Part shown: piece after piece, positions 45,746-54,502 of the stretch | Position numbering within the stretch: the stretch's first letter is position 1 | How the letters are laid out: each line of letters starts with the position of its first letter | NCBI GenBank assembly: GCA_003339645.1 | Contig: QNUV01000021.1 | Location: 496,001-560,000, forward strand | Direction of reading: 5' to 3' | Length of the DNA stretch: 64,000 bases | Source: Microbacterium arborescens | GTDB taxonomy: Bacteria; Actinomycetota; Actinomycetes; Actinomycetales; Microbacteriaceae | The notes under the pieces: generated by a model | Databases searched by the model: none | What the model was told of the DNA's origin: nothing | Seen by the model: only the letters and a program-made list of their open reading frames with translations | Made by a program: the position numbers and the translations under genes

Positions 45746-46270
45746 TCAGGGGCGCGGCCAGGCGTCGGCGAGTTTGGTGAGCAGTCGGGCCAGCTCGGAG
45801 CGCTCGTCGTCGGTGAACCCGTCCAGCGCGCTGCCGAGGGCAGCGCGACGCTCACCCCGCACGCTCTGCGCGAATCGGCGCCCCTCGTCGGTGAGCGCGA
45901 TGCGGGTGCGGCGGGCATCGTCGGGGTCGGCCTCCCGACGCACCAGGCCGAGGTCGACCGCCTGCTGGACGAGTCGCGAGGCACGCGGCTGGTCGACACC
46001 GATCGCCTCGCCGATCTCGCTGACGGTGAGCGGATGGGATGCCGCGACGAGCACCTCGAGCATCCGCAGGCGCGCAAGCCCCGCCGTCCGGCCGCGCCCC
46101 TCGGCGAACGGGCCGCCGCGATGTCCGTGCGGGCCATGCCCGGCGTGGGCGCCGAACCCCCCGTGCGTGTGCGGCCCGCGCTCGATGCCCGGCCCGGGCC
46201 GCCGCAGTCCGCGGAGGCGACCGAGGGCATCGGCGATGGCATCGATCTGCGGGTCGTCGGCGGCCGTCAT
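45746..46270 (-). CDS. MarR-family regulator with His/Gly-rich insert
   Basis: A 174-residue MarR-type regulator. Winged-helix core: ARLRMLEVLVAASHPLTVSEIGEAIGVDQPRASRLVQQAVDLGLVRREADPDDARRTRIALTDEG (about 72-136), with the DxRR wing. Before it, residues about 32-57 are unusually rich in Gly and His (HTHGGFGAHAGHGPHGH, six His), which could bind metal. It is divergent from another winged-helix-like gene whose product also has a His-rich stretch. The ATG at 46270 follows TATTCT by 6 bases. Confidence 0.85.
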   Translation of the reverse strand: MTAADDPQIDAIADALGRLRGLRRPGPGIERGPHTHGGFGAHAGHGPHGHRGGPFAEGRGRTAGLARLRMLEVLVAASHPLTVSEIGEAIGVDQPRASRLVQQAVDLGLVRREADPDDARRTRIALTDEGRRFAQSVRGERRAALGSALDGFTDDERSELARLLTKLADAWPRP

Positions 46271-46276
46271 GCTTCG

Positions 46277-46282
46277 AGAATA
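46277..46282 (-). promoter_or_regulatory. Probable -10 hexamer TATTCT for the MarR gene
   Basis: TATTCT on the minus strand ends 6 bases before the ATG at 46270. Confidence 0.55.
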
Positions 46283-46290
46283 CATGCGAC

Positions 46291-46342
46291 TTGACATGCA
46301 CCTGAGCTACATGTCATAGTGCATGTACATGACAAATGACAT
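46291..46342. promoter_or_regulatory. Divergent operator with four TGACAT half-sites, plus promoter
   Basis: Half-sites TTGACATG (46291), ACATGTCAT (46309), ACATGACA (46327) and AATGACAT (46335) form overlapping inverted repeats. TTGACA (46291-46296) and CATAGT (46315-46320), 18 bases apart, would be the promoter of the gene at 46383. A MarR dimer bound here would affect both genes. Confidence 0.6.
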
Positions 46343-46382
46343 ACATCTCGGGTCGGACGCACCGGCCCACGAAGGGAACACC

Positions 46383-47003
46383 ATGAACACCCACGACAAC
46401 ACCTCCGAGACTCCCCACCCGCGTACGCGGCCGCTGATCTTCTGGATGCGCGCCGCCGAGACGGCCCTGTCGTCCGAGATGCATCGGACCCTGTCGGCCG
46501 AAGGGCTCGACCGCCGCGACTGGGCGGTGCTCAACGTCCTGGCCGGCGAGCGCGACATCCCCGAGCTCGCCGAGCGCGTGCAGCGGGGCGGCAAGCGCGT
46601 CCGGTCGCTCGCCGCTCGCGGCTGGGCCGCCGAGCGCGACGGGGCCTGGATCATCACCGACGACGGACGGCGCGAACGCGACCGCATCCACGCGCTCGTG
46701 AGCGGCGTGCGCGACCGCGTGCGCAGCACCGTCACCGAGGAGGACTACGCCACCACCGTCGCCTCACTCGAGGCGATCGCCCGCGGGCTCGGCTGGGACG
46801 AGACCTCACCGCGCCGATTCGGCCCTCGCGGTCGACACGGCTTCGGGCACGGCTTCGGTCGCGGTCACGGCTGCGGCCCGCGCTTCGGCGAGCACCCGCA
46901 CCGCGGCGACCACGCGCACCGCGGCGAGCACGCGCACCGCGGCGAGCACGCCTTCGAGCGCGGCTTCACCGCGGGCTTCGCGGCGGGACGCGACGCCGCC
47001 TGA
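46383..47003 (+). CDS. MarR-like winged-helix protein with His-rich C-terminal tail
   Basis: A 206-residue protein. Residues about 20-125 look like a MarR-type winged helix: MRAAETALSSEMHRTLSAEGLDRRDWAVLNVLAG, then ELAERVQRGGKRVRSLAARGWAAERDGAWIITDDGRRERDRI. The tail from about residue 145 is Gly/His/Arg-rich with a repeated HRGEHA unit (three near copies, encoded by 15-18 bp repeats) and about ten His plus one Cys, suggesting metal binding. The frame opens at 46323, but the ATG at 46383 has an SD (GAAGGGA) and the -35/-10 lie upstream. It probably works with the divergent MarR gene. Confidence 0.75.
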   Translation: MNTHDNTSETPHPRTRPLIFWMRAAETALSSEMHRTLSAEGLDRRDWAVLNVLAGERDIPELAERVQRGGKRVRSLAARGWAAERDGAWIITDDGRRERDRIHALVSGVRDRVRSTVTEEDYATTVASLEAIARGLGWDETSPRRFGPRGRHGFGHGFGRGHGCGPRFGEHPHRGDHAHRGEHAHRGEHAFERGFTAGFAAGRDAA

Positions 47004-47019
47004 TCCGCGGCATCGCCTG

Positions 47020-47053
47020 CGACGGCCCCGAGGCGCGAGCCTCGGGGCCGTCG
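47020..47053. terminator. Bidirectional GC hairpin terminator
   Basis: 15-bp perfect arms (CGACGGCCCCGAGGC and complement) around GCGA, between the convergent gene ends at 47003 and 47072. No T-run on either side. Confidence 0.75.
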
Positions 47054-47071
47054 TGCATGCCGCACGCGGCG

Positions 47072-47677
47072 TCAGGCGCCGCGCGACCCGGCGTCGATCG
47101 TGCCGACGTCGGTGCGGTGGAAGTTCTGGAACGAGCGGGATGCCGTCGGCCCGCGCTGCCCCTGGTAGCGATTGCCGTAGGGGCCCGATCCGTAGGAGTT
47201 CTCACTCGGCGAGCTGAGCTGGAAGAAGCAGAGCTGGCCGATCTTCATGCCGGGCCAGAGCTTGATCGGCAGGGTCGCGACGTTGGCGAGCTCGAGCGTC
47301 ACGTGGCCGGAGAACCCTGGGTCGATGAAGCCGGCCGTCGAGTGGGTGATGAGGCCGAGGCGGCCGAGCGACGACTTCCCCTCCAGGCGCGCGGCGACAT
47401 CGTCGCCGAGGCGCACCTGCTCGAAGGTCGATCCCAGCGCGAACTCGCCGGGGTGCAGGATGAACGGCTGGTCGGGCTCGACCTCGATCAGCCGGGTCAG
47501 CTCGGGCTGGTCCTGCGCCGGATCGATGAAGGGGTACTTGTGGTTGTCGAACAGCCGGAAGTACCGGTCGAGGCGCACATCGACACTCGAGGGCTGCACC
47601 ATCGAGGCATCCCAGGGATCGAGGCCGATGCGGCCCTGATCGATTCCGGCACGGATGTCGCGATCACTCAGCAGCAC
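47072..47677 (-). CDS. dcd: dCTP deaminase (dUMP-forming type possible)
   Basis: A 201-residue enzyme of the Dcd/dUTPase fold. [23 protein letters not shown] opens it; [10 protein letters not shown] near 108-117 and [21 protein letters not shown] near 120-139 carry the substrate-binding residues and catalytic Glu; the C-terminal [11 protein letters not shown] lid is present. Actinobacterial relatives such as the M. tuberculosis enzyme convert dCTP directly to dUMP; whether this one does is not settled. The GTG at 47677 is chosen because TAGGCT is exactly 6 bases upstream and the protein then starts like its homologues. Confidence 0.94.
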   Translation of the reverse strand: MLLSDRDIRAGIDQGRIGLDPWDASMVQPSSVDVRLDRYFRLFDNHKYPFIDPAQDQPELTRLIEVEPDQPFILHPGEFALGSTFEQVRLGDDVAARLEGKSSLGRLGLITHSTAGFIDPGFSGHVTLELANVATLPIKLWPGMKIGQLCFFQLSSPSENSYGSGPYGNRYQGQRGPTASRSFQNFHRTDVGTIDAGSRGA

Positions 47678-47683
47678 GCACAC

Positions 47684-47689
47684 AGCCTA
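47684..47689 (-). promoter_or_regulatory. Probable -10 hexamer TAGGCT for dcd
   Basis: TAGGCT on the minus strand, 6 bases before the GTG at 47677. Confidence 0.55.
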
Positions 47690-47693
47690 GAGC

Positions 47694-47710
47694 GCGTCGC
47701 GGTGCGACGC
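47694..47710. terminator. Short hairpin after the LacI-family gene
   Basis: GCGTCGC-GGT-GCGACGC, 2 bases after the lacI-type stop on the minus strand and just upstream of the dcd -10. A weak terminator at best. Confidence 0.4.
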
Positions 47711-47712
47711 CG

Positions 47713-48726
47713 TCATCCGGCCCGTTGCCGCACCGGCGGCGCGGTCGTCTGCCGGGCGACGAGCTTCGTCGGGAGGCGCAGGTGCGTGGCCGGCGGAGTC
47801 TCACCGCGCATGAGGGCCAGCAGCATCTGGACGGCGGCCGCGCCCAGCCGCCCCATCGGCTGCCGCACCGTCGTGAGGGGGACCGGAAGCCGCGTCGCCT
47901 CGGGGATGTCGTCGAATCCGACGATCGACAGGTCGCGGGGAACCTCGAGCCCGAGCTCGGCGGCGACCTGCAGGATCGCGATGGCCGACACGTCGTTCGC
48001 CGCGAAGACCGCGGTGGGCCGGTTGGGCGTCGACAGCATCTCGATCGCGACCTCGCGCACCGTCGCCTCGCGATAGCGCCCCGCACCGACGTAGGTCGCA
48101 TCGAACGGGATGCCGGCGTCGGCGAGCGCCCGACGATACCCCGCGTCACGTGCGATCGACGAGCGCAGGTCGGCGCGCCCGGCGATGTAGCCGATGCGCG
48201 TGTGCCCCATGCCGATGAGGTAGGCCGTCGCCTCGCGGGCGCCTCCGTAGCTGTCGCTCTCGACGATGGGGACGTCGGCCGGACCGGTGTGCGGGTCGAT
48301 CGCGACCAGCGGCACGTCGGCGCTCGCCTTGACGACGGTCGGGGTGACCATGATCGCCCCGTCGATCAGCGTTCCGCTCAGGCGGGACAGTGACCGGCGC
48401 TCCCACCCCTCTTCGTCACCGCGCGATCCCGAGTAGGCGAGCAGGTCGTAGCTCGTGTCGCGGAGCGCCTCGCCCACCCCCTTGAGGATCTCGGCGCTGA
48501 ACGGTTCGAAGTCGGCGACGAGCACGCCGATCACACCGGTCGAGCGCGACCGCATGCTGCTGGCGATCAGGCTCGACTCGTAGCCGAGCTCCGCGACGGC
48601 CGCCATCACAGCATCCACGGTCGCCGTCGCAACCCCGTAACGGCCGTTGACAGCCTTCGACACGGTCGACACGGAGACGCCGGCACGCTCCGCGACGTCG
48701 TGGATGGTGGGTCGTCGTCGGTCCAT
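47713..48726 (-). CDS. LacI-family transcriptional regulator of the beta-glucoside locus
   Basis: A 337-residue repressor. TIHDVAERAGVSVSTVSKAVNGRYGVATATVDAVMAAVAELGY at residues 7-50 is the LacI helix-turn-helix and hinge start, and the rest is a periplasmic-binding-protein-like sugar-sensing domain ending in the usual LPTKLVARQTTAPP stretch. It is divergent from the ABC-transporter/GH3 operon and probably represses it until a beta-glucoside or oligosaccharide binds. The ATG follows TAGCAT by 6 bases. Confidence 0.93.
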   Translation of the reverse strand: MDRRRPTIHDVAERAGVSVSTVSKAVNGRYGVATATVDAVMAAVAELGYESSLIASSMRSRSTGVIGVLVADFEPFSAEILKGVGEALRDTSYDLLAYSGSRGDEEGWERRSLSRLSGTLIDGAIMVTPTVVKASADVPLVAIDPHTGPADVPIVESDSYGGAREATAYLIGMGHTRIGYIAGRADLRSSIARDAGYRRALADAGIPFDATYVGAGRYREATVREVAIEMLSTPNRPTAVFAANDVSAIAILQVAAELGLEVPRDLSIVGFDDIPEATRLPVPLTTVRQPMGRLGAAAVQMLLALMRGETPPATHLRLPTKLVARQTTAPPVRQRAG

Positions 48727-48732
48727 GACCGC

Positions 48733-48738
48733 ATGCTA
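48733..48738 (-). promoter_or_regulatory. Probable -10 hexamer TAGCAT for the LacI-family gene
   Basis: TAGCAT on the minus strand, 6 bases before the ATG at 48726. Confidence 0.5.
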
Positions 48739-48753
48739 GCCCGAAATGGAAAC

Positions 48754-48774
48754 CGTTTTCGAAAACGTTTGACA
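48754..48774 (+). promoter_or_regulatory. LacI-type operator and -35 of the sugar operon
   Basis: CGTTTTCGAAAACG (48754-48767) is a perfect 14-bp palindrome of the LacI/GalR kind, and TTGACA (48769-48774) directly follows. A weak -10 (CAAACT, 48792-48797) lies 17 bases further. A bound repressor would cover the -35. The rest of the gap to 48933 is an untranslated leader with an SD (GAGAAGGA) near its end. Confidence 0.75.
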
Positions 48775-48932
48775 CCTCTTTGTTGCCCGCGCAAACTTTC
48801 GGTGTCCGACAGCACCAGCGAATGTCCGACGACACCGAGCATCGCCGCTCGGCGGTTCGAGCAGCCCAGCCCGGGCCCGGCCGCGGCGCGCTCATCGGCA
48901 GATGTCCACTCAACGAAGAGAGAAGGAATCAC

Positions 48933-50237
48933 ATGGCACGCACCATCACGGCTCGCCGCAAGGCGGCCGTCACGGCAGCCGTCCTGGCGGTGGGGGCCCT
49001 CGCCCTCACCTCCTGCAGCGGCAACGGCGACGGAGGCAGCGCTGACGGCACCGTCGAGATGACGCTCTGGCAGAACTCGACGACCGGCCCCGGCCAGCAG
49101 TTCTGGAAGGATGCCATCGCCGCATTCGAGGCAGAGAACGAGAACGTCAAGATCTCGATGCAGTCCGTGCAGAACGAGGACATGGACGGCAAGCTCCAGA
49201 CCGCACTCAACGCGGGCGACCCGCCCGACATCTTCCTGCAGCGCGGTGGCGGCAAGATGGCCGCCATGGTGCAGGCCGGACAGCTCATGGACCTCACCGA
49301 CCTCATCGGCGACACCGCCAAGGAAGAGATCTCCGAGGGCTCGTTCAAGGCCGAGACCTACCAGGACAAGGTATGGGCGATGCCGCTCGCGGTGCTCCCC
49401 AGCGGCTTCTGGTACAGCTCCGACCTGTTCACGCAGGCCGGCATCACCGAGGCCCCCGCGACGATCGACGATCTCGAGACCGTGGTCGGGCAGCTCAAGG
49501 ATGCCGGAATCGCCCCCATCGCCCTCGGCGCGAAGGATGCTTGGCCGGCGGCGCACTGGTTCTACAACTTCGCCCTGCGCGAGTGCAGCCCGGAGACGAT
49601 CGAGGAGACCGGCGACTCGAAGGACTTCAGCGACGAGTGCTGGCTGAAGTCGGCCGAGGACCTCGCCGACTTCGCCCAGCTGCAGCCGTTCAACGAGGGC
49701 TACCTCACGACCTCGGCTCAGCAGGGCGCCGGCAGCAGCGCAGGCCTCATCGCGAACCACCAGGCGGGCATGGAGCTGATGGGCGCCTGGAACCCGGGCG
49801 TCATCGCCTCGCTCACGCCGGACGAGCAGCCTCTCCCCGACCTGGCATGGTTCCCGTTCCCCGAGCTGTCGGGCGGCGCCGGTGAGCCCGGCTCGATCAT
49901 GGGCGGCGTCGACGGCTACTCCTGCTCGGCCAAGGCCCCGAAGGAGTGCGCCGACTTCCTGAACTTCCTCGCCAGCGCCGAGCAGCAGGAGGCCTACTAC
50001 AAGGCCTTCAACGCTCCCCCGGTGAACTCGGTCGCGCAGGAGGCGGTCGAGGAGGAGTACCTCCAGGAGGTCCTCGCCGCGTACAACAAGGCTCCCTTCG
50101 TCTCGCAGTGGCTCGACACCGTCCTCGGACAGAACGTCGGCAACGCGCTCAACGTCGCCGTCGTCGACCTGCTGGCGGGCAAGAGCACGCCCGAGCAGAT
50201 GATCCAGTCGGTCTCCGACGCAGCGAAGAAGGGCTGA
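48933..50237 (+). CDS. Sugar ABC transporter substrate-binding lipoprotein
   Basis: A 434-residue family 1 (MalE-like) extracellular binding protein. Residues 1-28 form a lipoprotein signal peptide (MARTITARRK basic start, hydrophobic run, LTSC with Cys28). VEMTLWQNSTTGPGQQFWKDAIAAFEAENENVKI and LQTALNAGDPPDIFLQRGGGKMAAMVQAGQLMDLTDLI are the typical first-lobe segments. Cys pairs in the second lobe (REC..DEC, SCSAKAPKEC) may form disulfides. It leads an operon with two permeases and a GH3 beta-glucosidase, so beta-glucosides or gluco-oligosaccharides are likely substrates. No ATPase gene is in the operon; a shared MsiK-like ATPase elsewhere is likely. Confidence 0.93.
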   Translation: MARTITARRKAAVTAAVLAVGALALTSCSGNGDGGSADGTVEMTLWQNSTTGPGQQFWKDAIAAFEAENENVKISMQSVQNEDMDGKLQTALNAGDPPDIFLQRGGGKMAAMVQAGQLMDLTDLIGDTAKEEISEGSFKAETYQDKVWAMPLAVLPSGFWYSSDLFTQAGITEAPATIDDLETVVGQLKDAGIAPIALGAKDAWPAAHWFYNFALRECSPETIEETGDSKDFSDECWLKSAEDLADFAQLQPFNEGYLTTSAQQGAGSSAGLIANHQAGMELMGAWNPGVIASLTPDEQPLPDLAWFPFPELSGGAGEPGSIMGGVDGYSCSAKAPKECADFLNFLASAEQQEAYYKAFNAPPVNSVAQEAVEEEYLQEVLAAYNKAPFVSQWLDTVLGQNVGNALNVAVVDLLAGKSTPEQMIQSVSDAAKKG

Positions 50238-50245
50238 TCCGCATC

Positions 50246-51262
50246 ATGTCGCTCAGCGAGACAGCCGTGGCGGGCGCCGCCGACGGCGTGGATCTCGCGG
50301 CCCGGGGCGAGGGCGTCTCCACGACGCCCTCGCCCTCCCGGCGCCGCCGAGGCCTGGGCTGGTCGGGTCGCCTCGAGATCGCGGTGCTCGTCGGCCCCGC
50401 CCTGGTGATGTTCGTCGGGTTCGTCATCTTCCCCGTGGTGATGGCGGCCTACTACGGCTTCTTCCGCTGGCAGGGCTACGGGCCGCCCACCGAGTTCGTC
50501 GGCCTGCAGAACTACATCACGATCCTCACCGACCCCACCTTCGTCGAGGCCCTCAGCCACAACGCGATCATCGTCGTGGCGTCCCTCGTGCTCCAGGGTC
50601 CTGTCGCGGTCCTCCTCGCCCTGCTGCTCAACCGCCGCATGCGAGGACAGTCGCTCATCCGCGTGCTGATCTTCGTGCCCTACGTCATCGCGGAGGTCGT
50701 CGTCGGCACGGGCTTCGGACTCATGCTGCAGACCCAGGGCGCCCTCAACGGGGCCCTCGAGCAGCTCGGACTGGGCGCGCTCACGCGCGACTGGATCGCC
50801 GATCCCTCGATCGCGATCTGGACGCTCATGGCCATCCTGACCTGGAAGTACGTCGGCTTCGCCGTCATCCTCTTCCTCGCGGGCCTCCAGGGGATCCCCG
50901 ACGAGCTCTACGAGGCCGCCGCCCTCGACGGCGCGGGCTACTGGCAGATGCACTGGCGGATCACCCTGCCCCTGCTCGCCCCCACCCTGCGCATCTGGGC
51001 GTTCCTGTCGATCATCGGCGCACTGCAGCTGTTCGACCTCGTCTACATCATCTGGGGTCAGTACGTCGCGTCGACCGCCGGCACCTCGACGATGGCCACC
51101 TACATGGTCGTCAACGGCCGCAACGCCGGCAGCTACGGCTTCGGAAACGCCGTCGCCGTCGTGATCTTCCTCATCTCCCTCGTCGTCGCGATCGTCTACC
51201 AGCGCTACGTGCTGCGTCGCGACACCGCGGGGGCCATCACCGAAGGGAAGCAGGAGCGATGA
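50246..51262 (+). CDS. Sugar ABC transporter permease (MalF type)
   Basis: A 338-residue permease. A 50-residue cytoplasmic N terminus precedes six hydrophobic segments; EAAALDGAGYWQMHWRITLPLLAPTL near residues 220-245 is the EAA loop that contacts the ATPase. It forms the heterodimer with the following permease. It starts 8 bases after the binding-protein stop. Confidence 0.93.
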   Translation: MSLSETAVAGAADGVDLAARGEGVSTTPSPSRRRRGLGWSGRLEIAVLVGPALVMFVGFVIFPVVMAAYYGFFRWQGYGPPTEFVGLQNYITILTDPTFVEALSHNAIIVVASLVLQGPVAVLLALLLNRRMRGQSLIRVLIFVPYVIAEVVVGTGFGLMLQTQGALNGALEQLGLGALTRDWIADPSIAIWTLMAILTWKYVGFAVILFLAGLQGIPDELYEAAALDGAGYWQMHWRITLPLLAPTLRIWAFLSIIGALQLFDLVYIIWGQYVASTAGTSTMATYMVVNGRNAGSYGFGNAVAVVIFLISLVVAIVYQRYVLRRDTAGAITEGKQER

Positions 51263-52155
51263 CCGCCCTCACCTCCCCCGCCACGCGCGCGATCGTCGCG
51301 CCCGCACCGACAGGGCGTCGCGGACGCCGCACGGAGCGCCTGCCCTGGGGCAGCCCCGTCGTGTACTTCGTCGCCCTCGTGGTGATCGCGCTGATGCTCG
51401 CGCCGGTGCTGTACATCATCATCGGCGGCTTCCGCAGCAACGCCCAGATCACCGTCGACCCCGCCGGGTGGCCGTCGCCGTGGAACATCGAGAACTATCT
51501 GGCGGTGCTCACCGGCTCGCAGTTCTGGCAGCAGGTGCTCAACTCCACCATCGCCGCCGGCGCGACGACGATCGGCGCCGTGCTGCTCGGGCTCATGGCC
51601 AGCTACATCCTCGCCCGGTACCGGTTCCGCGGCCGCGGGGTGCTGTACGCCGTCTTCGCCTCGGGCCTGATGTTCCCCATCACCGTCGCGATCACGCCGC
51701 TGTACATCGTCATTCGCGACCTCGGCCTGATGAACTCTCTCGCGGGCATCATCCTGCCGCAGATCGCCTTCGCGCTGCCGATGACGATCATCATCCTGGT
51801 GCCGTTCCTGCGGGCCATTCCCGACGAGATCCAGGAGGCCGCGTTCATCGACGGATGCGGGCGCCTGTCGTTCTTCTGGCGGATGGTGCTGCCCCTGTCG
51901 GTGCCCGGCGTCATCACGGTCGGCATCCTGGCCTTCATCGGCAGCTGGAACAGCTACCTGCTTCCGCTGTTCATCCTCAACAACGAGGCGACCTTCACCC
52001 TGCCGCTCGGCGTGCAGGCGTTCTCCTCGCAGTACTCGGTCGACACCGCGAAGGTTCTCGCCTTCACCTCGCTGTCGATGCTTCCCGCCCTGGCGTTCTT
52101 CAGCCTGTTCGAGCGCCGCATCGTCGGCGGCCTGACCGGCGCCGTCAAGGGCTGA
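51259..52155 (+). CDS. Sugar ABC transporter permease (MalG type)
   Basis: A 298-residue permease with six hydrophobic segments. FRSNAQITVDPAGWPSPWNIENY follows helix 1, and EAAFIDGCGRLSFFWRMVLPLSVPGV near 195-220 is the EAA loop. The ATG overlaps the end of the MalF-type gene (ATGA). Partner of the permease at 50246. Confidence 0.93.
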   Translation: MTALTSPATRAIVAPAPTGRRGRRTERLPWGSPVVYFVALVVIALMLAPVLYIIIGGFRSNAQITVDPAGWPSPWNIENYLAVLTGSQFWQQVLNSTIAAGATTIGAVLLGLMASYILARYRFRGRGVLYAVFASGLMFPITVAITPLYIVIRDLGLMNSLAGIILPQIAFALPMTIIILVPFLRAIPDEIQEAAFIDGCGRLSFFWRMVLPLSVPGVITVGILAFIGSWNSYLLPLFILNNEATFTLPLGVQAFSSQYSVDTAKVLAFTSLSMLPALAFFSLFERRIVGGLTGAVKG

Positions 52156-52179
52156 TCCCCCGTAGAGAAAGCACGAACC

Positions 52180-54459
52180 GTGACCCTCACCGATATCTCC
52201 GTCTCGACGCGCGTCTCCGACCTGATCGCGCGCATGACCCTCGACGAGAAGCTGGCCCAGCTGGTCGGCTTCTGGGTCGACCAGGGCGATGAGGTCGTCG
52301 CCCCGATGGCGGGCGAGATGGCGTCGTCGACCGCCTACGCCGACGCGACCGTCCACGGACTCGGGCAGCTGACCCGCGTCTACGGCACGCGGCCCGTCGA
52401 CCCGATCGAGCGGGCGGCGTGGTTGTGGAACGAGCAGCGCCGCCTGGTCCGCGAGACGCGTCTGGGCATCCCCGCGCTCGTGCACGAGGAGTGCCTGACG
52501 GGTCTGGCGGCGTGGCAGGCGGCGACCTTCCCCACTCCTCTCGCGTGGGGCGCGGCATTCGACCCCGAGCTCGTCGAGGAGATGGGGGCGCTCATCGGCG
52601 AGTCGATGCGCGAGCTCGGCGTCCACCAGGGTCTCGCCCCGGTGCTCGACGTCATCCGCGATCCCCGCTGGGGACGCGTCGACGAGTGCATCGCGGAGGA
52701 TCCGTACGTGGTGGGCGTGATCGGCACCGCGTATGTGCGGGGTCTTCAGAGCACGGGGGTCCACGCGACGCTGAAGCACTTCGTCGGGTACTCGGGCTCG
52801 CAGGCGGGCCGGAACCACGCGCCGGTCCACGCGGGACCGCGCGAGATCGCCGACGTTTTCCTGCCGCCGTTCGAGATGGCCGTCCGCGACGGCGGCGTGC
52901 GCTCGGTCATGAACTCGTACGCCGAGATCGACGGGGTGCCGGTGGCGGCGACGCCCGTCTACCTCACCGACCTCCTGCGCGAGACGTGGGGCTTCGACGG
53001 CACCGTCGTGTCGGACTACTTCTCCGTCGCCTTCCTCCAGACGATGCACGCCGTGGCCCGCGACCGCGGCGAGGCCGCGCAGCTCGCCCTCGAGGCCGGC
53101 ATCGACGTCGAGCTCCCGACGGGCGACGCCTACGTCGGCCCCCTCGCCGAGCGCGTTCGGGCGGGCCAGGTCGACGAGGCACTCATCGATCGCGCCGTGC
53201 GTCGCGTGCTCATCCAGAAGGAGGAGCTGGGGCTCCTCGACGAGACCTTCGAGGAGCCGCCGACGAGCATCGACCTCGACTCGCCCGCGCACCGCGCGGT
53301 CGCCCGTCGCCTCGCCGAGGAATCGGTCGTGCTCTTGACCAACGACGGCACCCTTCCCCTCGCATCGCCCCGTCGCGTCGCCGTGATCGGGCCGAACGGC
53401 GACAGCTCGGAAGCGCTCATGGGCTGCTACTCGTTCGCCAACCACGTTCTCGCCCACCACCCGGGCGTGCCGATGGGATTCAAGATCCCGACGCTCGCGG
53501 CATCCATCGTCGATGCCCTGCCCGACGCCGACGTCACCGTCGTGCGCGGCTGCGAGGCCGAGGGCGACGACCGGTCGGGCTTCGCCGAGGCGGAGGATGC
53601 CGCGCGCGCGGCCGACGTGGCGATCGTCGCCGTCGGCGACCGGGCCGGCCTGTTCGGCCGGGGCACCGTCGGCGAGGGGAACGACGCCGACTCGCTCGAG
53701 CTGCCCGGCGTGCAGCGCGAGCTCGTCGAGCGTCTCGTCGCGACGGGCACCCCGGTCGTGCTCGTCGTCCTGTCGGGCCGGCCGTACGCGATCGACTGGG
53801 CGCTCTCGGGCGAGGGGGCCGTCGCGGCGGCGCTGCAGACCTTCTTCCCCGGCGAAGAGGGGGGTGCCGCGATCGCCGCGATCCTCAGCGGCGAGGTCTC
53901 GCCCTCGGGCCACCTGCCCGTCTCGCTCCCTCGATCGTCGGGTTCGCAGCCCTACAGCTACCTGCACCCGATCCTCGGCGGACCCAACGAGATCACGAGC
54001 GCCGACAGCACCCCCGCGCTCCCCTTCGGACACGGGCTCGGCTACACGACGTTCGAGCGGACCGGTCTGTCGGTGACGGAGACGGTCTCGGCCGGAGACG
54101 CGTTCACGGCGAGCGTGCGCGTGCGGAACACGGGCGAGCGCGCCGGCACCGACCTCGTGCAGCTCTACGCCCGCGACGTTCACGGAAGCGTGACGCGTCC
54201 CGTCGCGCAGCTGCTCGGGTTCGCCCGGGTGGAGCTGGATGCCGGCGCCGAGGCGACCGTCTCGTTCGACGTGCCCACCGCACGGCTGGCCTTCACTGGA
54301 CGCGAGGGCGTGCGCATCATCGAGCCCGGCGAGATCGAGCTCTGGGTCGGACCGTCGTGCGCGGAACGCGAGACCGAGGCGGCGACCGAGATCGTCGGCG
54401 AGGTGTATCGCGTGACGGCACCCGACCGGCGCATCGTCGAGGTCTCGATCGAGCGGTGA
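52180..54459 (+). CDS. Beta-glucosidase, glycoside hydrolase family 3
   Basis: A 759-residue GH3 enzyme without signal peptide, hence cytoplasmic, cleaving imported beta-glucosides. The N-terminal barrel has LTRVYGTRPVDP, HEECLTGLA, GLAPVLDVIRDPRWGR and KHFVGYSG; the nucleophile is Asp279 in GTVVSDYFSVAF. A GH3_C domain follows (VVLLTNDGTLPLASPRRVAVIGPNG, then GEEGGAAIAAILSGEVSPSGHLPVS), and a C-terminal fibronectin-III-like domain starts near ALPFGHGLGYTTFERT. The GTG start lies 24 bases after the permease stop. Last gene of the LacI-controlled operon. Confidence 0.93.
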   Translation: MTLTDISVSTRVSDLIARMTLDEKLAQLVGFWVDQGDEVVAPMAGEMASSTAYADATVHGLGQLTRVYGTRPVDPIERAAWLWNEQRRLVRETRLGIPALVHEECLTGLAAWQAATFPTPLAWGAAFDPELVEEMGALIGESMRELGVHQGLAPVLDVIRDPRWGRVDECIAEDPYVVGVIGTAYVRGLQSTGVHATLKHFVGYSGSQAGRNHAPVHAGPREIADVFLPPFEMAVRDGGVRSVMNSYAEIDGVPVAATPVYLTDLLRETWGFDGTVVSDYFSVAFLQTMHAVARDRGEAAQLALEAGIDVELPTGDAYVGPLAERVRAGQVDEALIDRAVRRVLIQKEELGLLDETFEEPPTSIDLDSPAHRAVARRLAEESVVLLTNDGTLPLASPRRVAVIGPNGDSSEALMGCYSFANHVLAHHPGVPMGFKIPTLAASIVDALPDADVTVVRGCEAEGDDRSGFAEAEDAARAADVAIVAVGDRAGLFGRGTVGEGNDADSLELPGVQRELVERLVATGTPVVLVVLSGRPYAIDWALSGEGAVAAALQTFFPGEEGGAAIAAILSGEVSPSGHLPVSLPRSSGSQPYSYLHPILGGPNEITSADSTPALPFGHGLGYTTFERTGLSVTETVSAGDAFTASVRVRNTGERAGTDLVQLYARDVHGSVTRPVAQLLGFARVELDAGAEATVSFDVPTARLAFTGREGVRIIEPGEIELWVGPSCAERETEAATEIVGEVYRVTAPDRRIVEVSIER

Positions 54460-54489
54460 CCGGGGGTCGTGCGCGGCGGGCCCGAGCGA

Positions 54490-54495
54490 TAGTGT
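54490..54495 (+). promoter_or_regulatory. Probable -10 hexamer TAGTGT
   Basis: TAGTGT ends 7 bases before the ATG at 54503. Confidence 0.5.
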
Positions 54496-54502
54496 GCGGG
54501 CC

